A stretch of 64,000 nucleotides of DNA from Powellomyces hirtus (taxonomy: Eukaryota; Chytridiomycota; Chytridiomycetes; Spizellomycetales; Powellomycetaceae). The notes beneath the pieces were generated by a model, which saw only the letters and a program-made list of their open reading frames with translations, ran no database searches and was not told the DNA's origin. Both the position numbers and the translations under genes were made by a program. Location: assembly GCA_025526995.1 (NCBI GenBank), contig JAHLKG010000015.1, positions 62,001 to 126,000 on the forward strand. The letters run 5' to 3'. Positions 61,278 through 64,000 of the stretch are shown in pieces. The first letter of the stretch is position 1. Each line of letters begins with the position of its first letter.

Positions 61278-61787
61278 TGCGGGTGGCTGGTTTTGGGGGG
61301 CCGTTTCTTTTTTTGGAGGGGCTGCGCTAGCTTTTGTGACGACCGATCAAACCCGGACTCCAAGTATGTGTGTATAATGTGCACTCTCGTGTTTGGTTCA
61401 GCTCGGCGAACCCCTCAGTGTTCCGTAGTTTGCACAACCTCCCCTGCTCAAGAGCCTGAGTGGCGGTAGCAGAAAAGACGCAAGGGGAGGGAGGGGAGAG
61501 GGTGGTTCGCGGCAAAAGAACACGCGTCGCGCGTACGCTTTCCCTTTTTTCTCCTTATCGCACACGCCAAGATCCATTCCCCTTGTAAGGTTATATACAA
61601 CAAACAACTCGTGCCGCAATCGGGACGAAGATATAATGCAAAATCGATTGGTCATGCTTTCTCTTTTGACAAGTTCTAAAGCAGTTGCGAATGTGAAAAG
61701 AGGAACCCCAGCCATTGCACAAATTTTTTTTTGGCATTGCACTGTATTGTAACTAATTGATTGACTAGTTTGCCCGACAATCATCGC
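61278..61787. other. intergenic region before tRNA-Leu
   Basis: Promoter side of the transporter gene. No gene seen. The stretch immediately 5' of the tRNA is AT-rich. Confidence 0.4.
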
Positions 61788-61870
61788 GGCGAGATGGCCG
61801 AGTTGGTCTAAGGCGTCAGGTTAAGGCCCTGATCTCTCCGGAGGCGTGGGTTCAAATCCCACTCTCGTCA
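61788..61870 (+). tRNA. tRNA-Leu (anticodon AAG)
   Basis: The acceptor stem GGCGAGA pairs with TCTCGTC (one G-U). The D-arm has the gccgagttggtctaaggc box A. The anticodon stem TCAGG/CCTGA encloses loop TTAAGGC with anticodon AAG. The long type II variable arm is tctctccggagg and the T-arm gtggg-TTCAAAT-cccac. Discriminator base A. No intron. A TTTT terminator begins 4 nt downstream (61875-61878). The AAG anticodon (inosine at 34) reads CUU and CUC. Confidence 0.96.
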
Positions 61871-62046
61871 CTGCTTTTGCGTGTTACATGTCCCTCACTA
61901 CGATTTTCTTTTGCAACGCGTGTATGAGCCGTATATGAACATTGGGTTCGCCGAAGTGTTGGATGAGATGGTGAGTTACAGTATGTGGAGGTCCAGTGCG
62001 AAGAAAGGAAGAGAAATGGCAGCTGAGAAGAGCGAGAGAGAGAGAA

Positions 62047-62060
62047 GGGGGGGGGGGGGG
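62047..62060 (+). repeat. G14 homopolymer (C14 on the gene strand)
   Basis: Run of 14 G, 12 bp past the stop codon of the SNARE gene (minus strand). Confidence 0.9.
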
Positions 62061-62072
62061 TTGGCAGGTGTG

Positions 62073-63271
62073 CTACACTTTCCGAGCCACGACAATGACC
62101 AGAATCAATATCACGACCAGGATCCCAATGATCGTCGTTCCTGCAACATCGGCAACATACTCGTCAGCAAAGCCAATCTTGACTTTCGACCATTGCTGAT
62201 GTTTGGAGCTACCTTTAGAATTACGAGCCGAAGACAGCAACACCTGCTCCAGCCGGCGGCCCGCGCCCTGGAGCCTCCGATGTGTCGAGTCGACTCGTTC
62301 TTCGGTTTCCTCTAGCAGATCAACATGCAAGTCCAGCTCATCGTTGATCAGGATGCCAATCTGTTTTTGCCGCCCAATCGTGGCGCTGAGTTCGTCGAGT
62401 TGGGTGTCTTGGTCTGGAAGTGCGATGAAGAGGAGGGATGAGACAAATGGACCTCGGTGGTTAGTCGAATGGACTTGTGTTTGGGTGGGTGTTGCGGTTT
62501 CGGAAGAAAAAAACCCACCATCCATTATTCGCTGCTGCAACTGCAATGCTCCTCCCACATCCTCCGACCCGTCTCCATCGTCCAGGGGTTCCACGAACCG
62601 CACCGCCTTCCCTCCTTTCGTCGTCGCACTCGATGACCGCGCCAGCAATTGTTTTCTGACCAAATCATACAACCAGTCAATGTGAGCAACGCATTCCAAA
62701 TGCCTGCCCCCCAAAATTTTTGAACGGCACTGTCGATACTCTACCTCGCCAACGCATGATCCCCATCCTCCCCGCGCGCCATCAGCTCCAGCCGGTCATA
62801 CTGCTGACTCAGTTTCAACAAGGCTTCCTCCCACCGCCGGAGGTCTGACGTGCCCCTACGCAAAACCATCCCAAAAACGATAAGTCCCCACAAACATCTA
62901 CAACCCCCACTCCCCACAATCGCTGTCCACCCATTACCTTCCACTCGACTCCTCCGCTTCCGACAGGCTCTGTTCCAGCTTCTCTATCCCGTCGCGAAAC
63001 GTCTGCAAATTCCTCCGGATCCGCGAGTCGAGATCCCCAACACTCACGCCCGTCCGTACGGCATGCTTTTTTTCCAATATCAATGTCGAGATGTCTTCCC
63101 CAAGAATCTCTAGCGTGAAGCGTTCGCTTTCCCTATACCACAAAGGCACGGCCACGAGGTATAAGTCGAATGTCTTTGACAAAAGGAGGGCAATGAAAAC
63201 GCAGTTGGGTACCATGCGGGGTTGGTGCTGCCCCCTGGACTCAGAGGACCCGTTTCCAGATCAGACGGCAT
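62073..63271 (-). CDS. syntaxin-8-like Qc-SNARE
   Basis: Endosomal membrane-fusion protein of the Syn8/STX8/Syp family. Exons 63213-63271, 62938-63132, 62745-62855, 62519-62655 and 62073-62413 give 280 aa, phases close. After the leader MPSDLETGPLSPGG comes an N-terminal helical domain (DLDSRIRRNLQTFRDGIEKL, RRWEEALLKLSQQYDRLEL) and a Ser/Asp linker. The SNARE motif begins QDTQLDELSATIGRQKQIGI and ends THRRLQGAGRRLEQV. A C-terminal anchor of about 20 hydrophobic residues (TTIIGILVVILILVIVVA) is followed by RKV. At the position where Qc-SNAREs carry the ionic-layer Gln (human NELDEQNEII), this protein reads DELDLHVDLL, so Gln is replaced by His (codon 62324-62326). All other heptad positions look normal. 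Family is secure; exact orthology to Syn8 or Tlg1-like members is less certain. Confidence 0.88.
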
Positions 63272-64000
63272 GGTCAAGGAGGTGTGTCGGAAAAAGACTG
63301 ATGAGCGGCCGGTGTTGGGGTGTCGAAAGAATGTGAAACTAGTGTAAGAGGTCGTCTGTGGCATTGCCTTCATACAAAACAGTTGCACGCGTCGCGATCA
63401 TCATACACCGGGTTTCCTCATGAACAAAGCTCAATAAAAAATCGTTAATGAACGAGAGGCACCGTCAGAGGTCGGACGCCGCGATCTACAAAGTCAACAG
63501 TTGGTCAGCTGACTACACTACTACATTATTATTACTGACACTAATAAACACATAAACACAAGTTTGACGCCGCTAACTTCGATTGATAGTTTTCAGGATA
63601 ATTTCACAAGCAAAGGCTGGGAAGGTGGGGCATTTATTGATTTACAGTGGGGGGAGAAAGCACGAGAACGGAGGTCTGATAAATAGCCCATAACAGTTCG
63701 CCACAGTCGAACGCCCAGCGATTGCGATTCTGATCAGCGCTGTCGTTGGCTTTGCTTTCAACTCCACGATAGATAGCGAAGCGTCATCCTTCACCACTTG
63801 CACCGCTGTGCCCGAGCCATATTACGCCGCGGGAGGTCTTTTTATTTTGTCTCTCTCCTACAAATCACTGCGAGCTGGCGAGCAGATGTTGGAAGCCGGG
63901 CCGAACATAACAGCCGAGTTGCACTCATGATGATCTCTGTTGTAGCTGCGCATAGTGCGCAAATGCACGTTGATAGTCCTTTGAAAGTGCGACTGGCGCG
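63272..64000. other. right edge, no gene seen
   Basis: Promoter side of the SNARE gene, then about 600 bp without recognisable coding or RNA features to the window end. A T-rich/A-rich stretch (63510-63560) is unremarkable. Confidence 0.4.

Overview
This is a nuclear segment of a fungal genome. Almost every gene is split by short GT-AG introns (about 46-250 nt) with fungal-type donors (gtaagt, gtacgt, gtatgt). Intergenic stretches are rich in CT runs, homopolymers and microsatellites. Two genes point to a zoosporic (flagellated) early-diverging fungus such as a chytrid. One is a CEP20/FOPNL-like basal-body protein, and the other is a SARAF-like calcium-entry regulator. A Rac1 orthologue nearly identical to animal Rac1 also argues against a budding yeast. 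The phylum is an inference.

Layout, left to right: a partial Kelch protein at the left edge; a 2.7 kb non-coding block with a 29-bp minisatellite and degenerate repeats; SARAF-like (-); a histidine acid phosphatase (+); a DEP-DH-PH-CNH RhoGEF (+); CEP20-like (-) divergent from the casein kinase 2 beta subunit (+); an unrecognised 260-aa protein (-); a 1341-aa intronless PPR protein (-); a possible small gene (+); a GPI-type surface protein (+); a TBC RabGAP (+); a CHZ1-like H2A.Z chaperone (+); eIF3k (-); a repeat-bearing gap; a two-TM membrane protein (+); TAN1/THUMPD1 (-); a disordered 544-aa protein (-); a three-module VPS10 receptor (-); a fumarate reductase fused to cytochrome b5 (-); a LIM-RhoGAP (+) followed by Rac1 (+); an unrecognised helical protein with an apparent frameshift (+); a UDP-sugar transporter (-); tRNA-Leu(AAG) (+); and a syntaxin-8-like SNARE (-).

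Two functional themes recur. Rho-family signalling is represented by a Rom-type GEF, a LIM-type GAP and Rac1, the last two being neighbours on the same strand. Endosome/Golgi traffic is represented by VPS10, a Qc-SNARE, a TBC protein and a Golgi sugar transporter. Nothing indicates co-regulation; these look like ordinary single genes in a compact genome. No virus, CRISPR array or intact transposon was seen. Where complete exon chains are given, I assembled them by hand from splice signals, and the phases close in frame except where stated.
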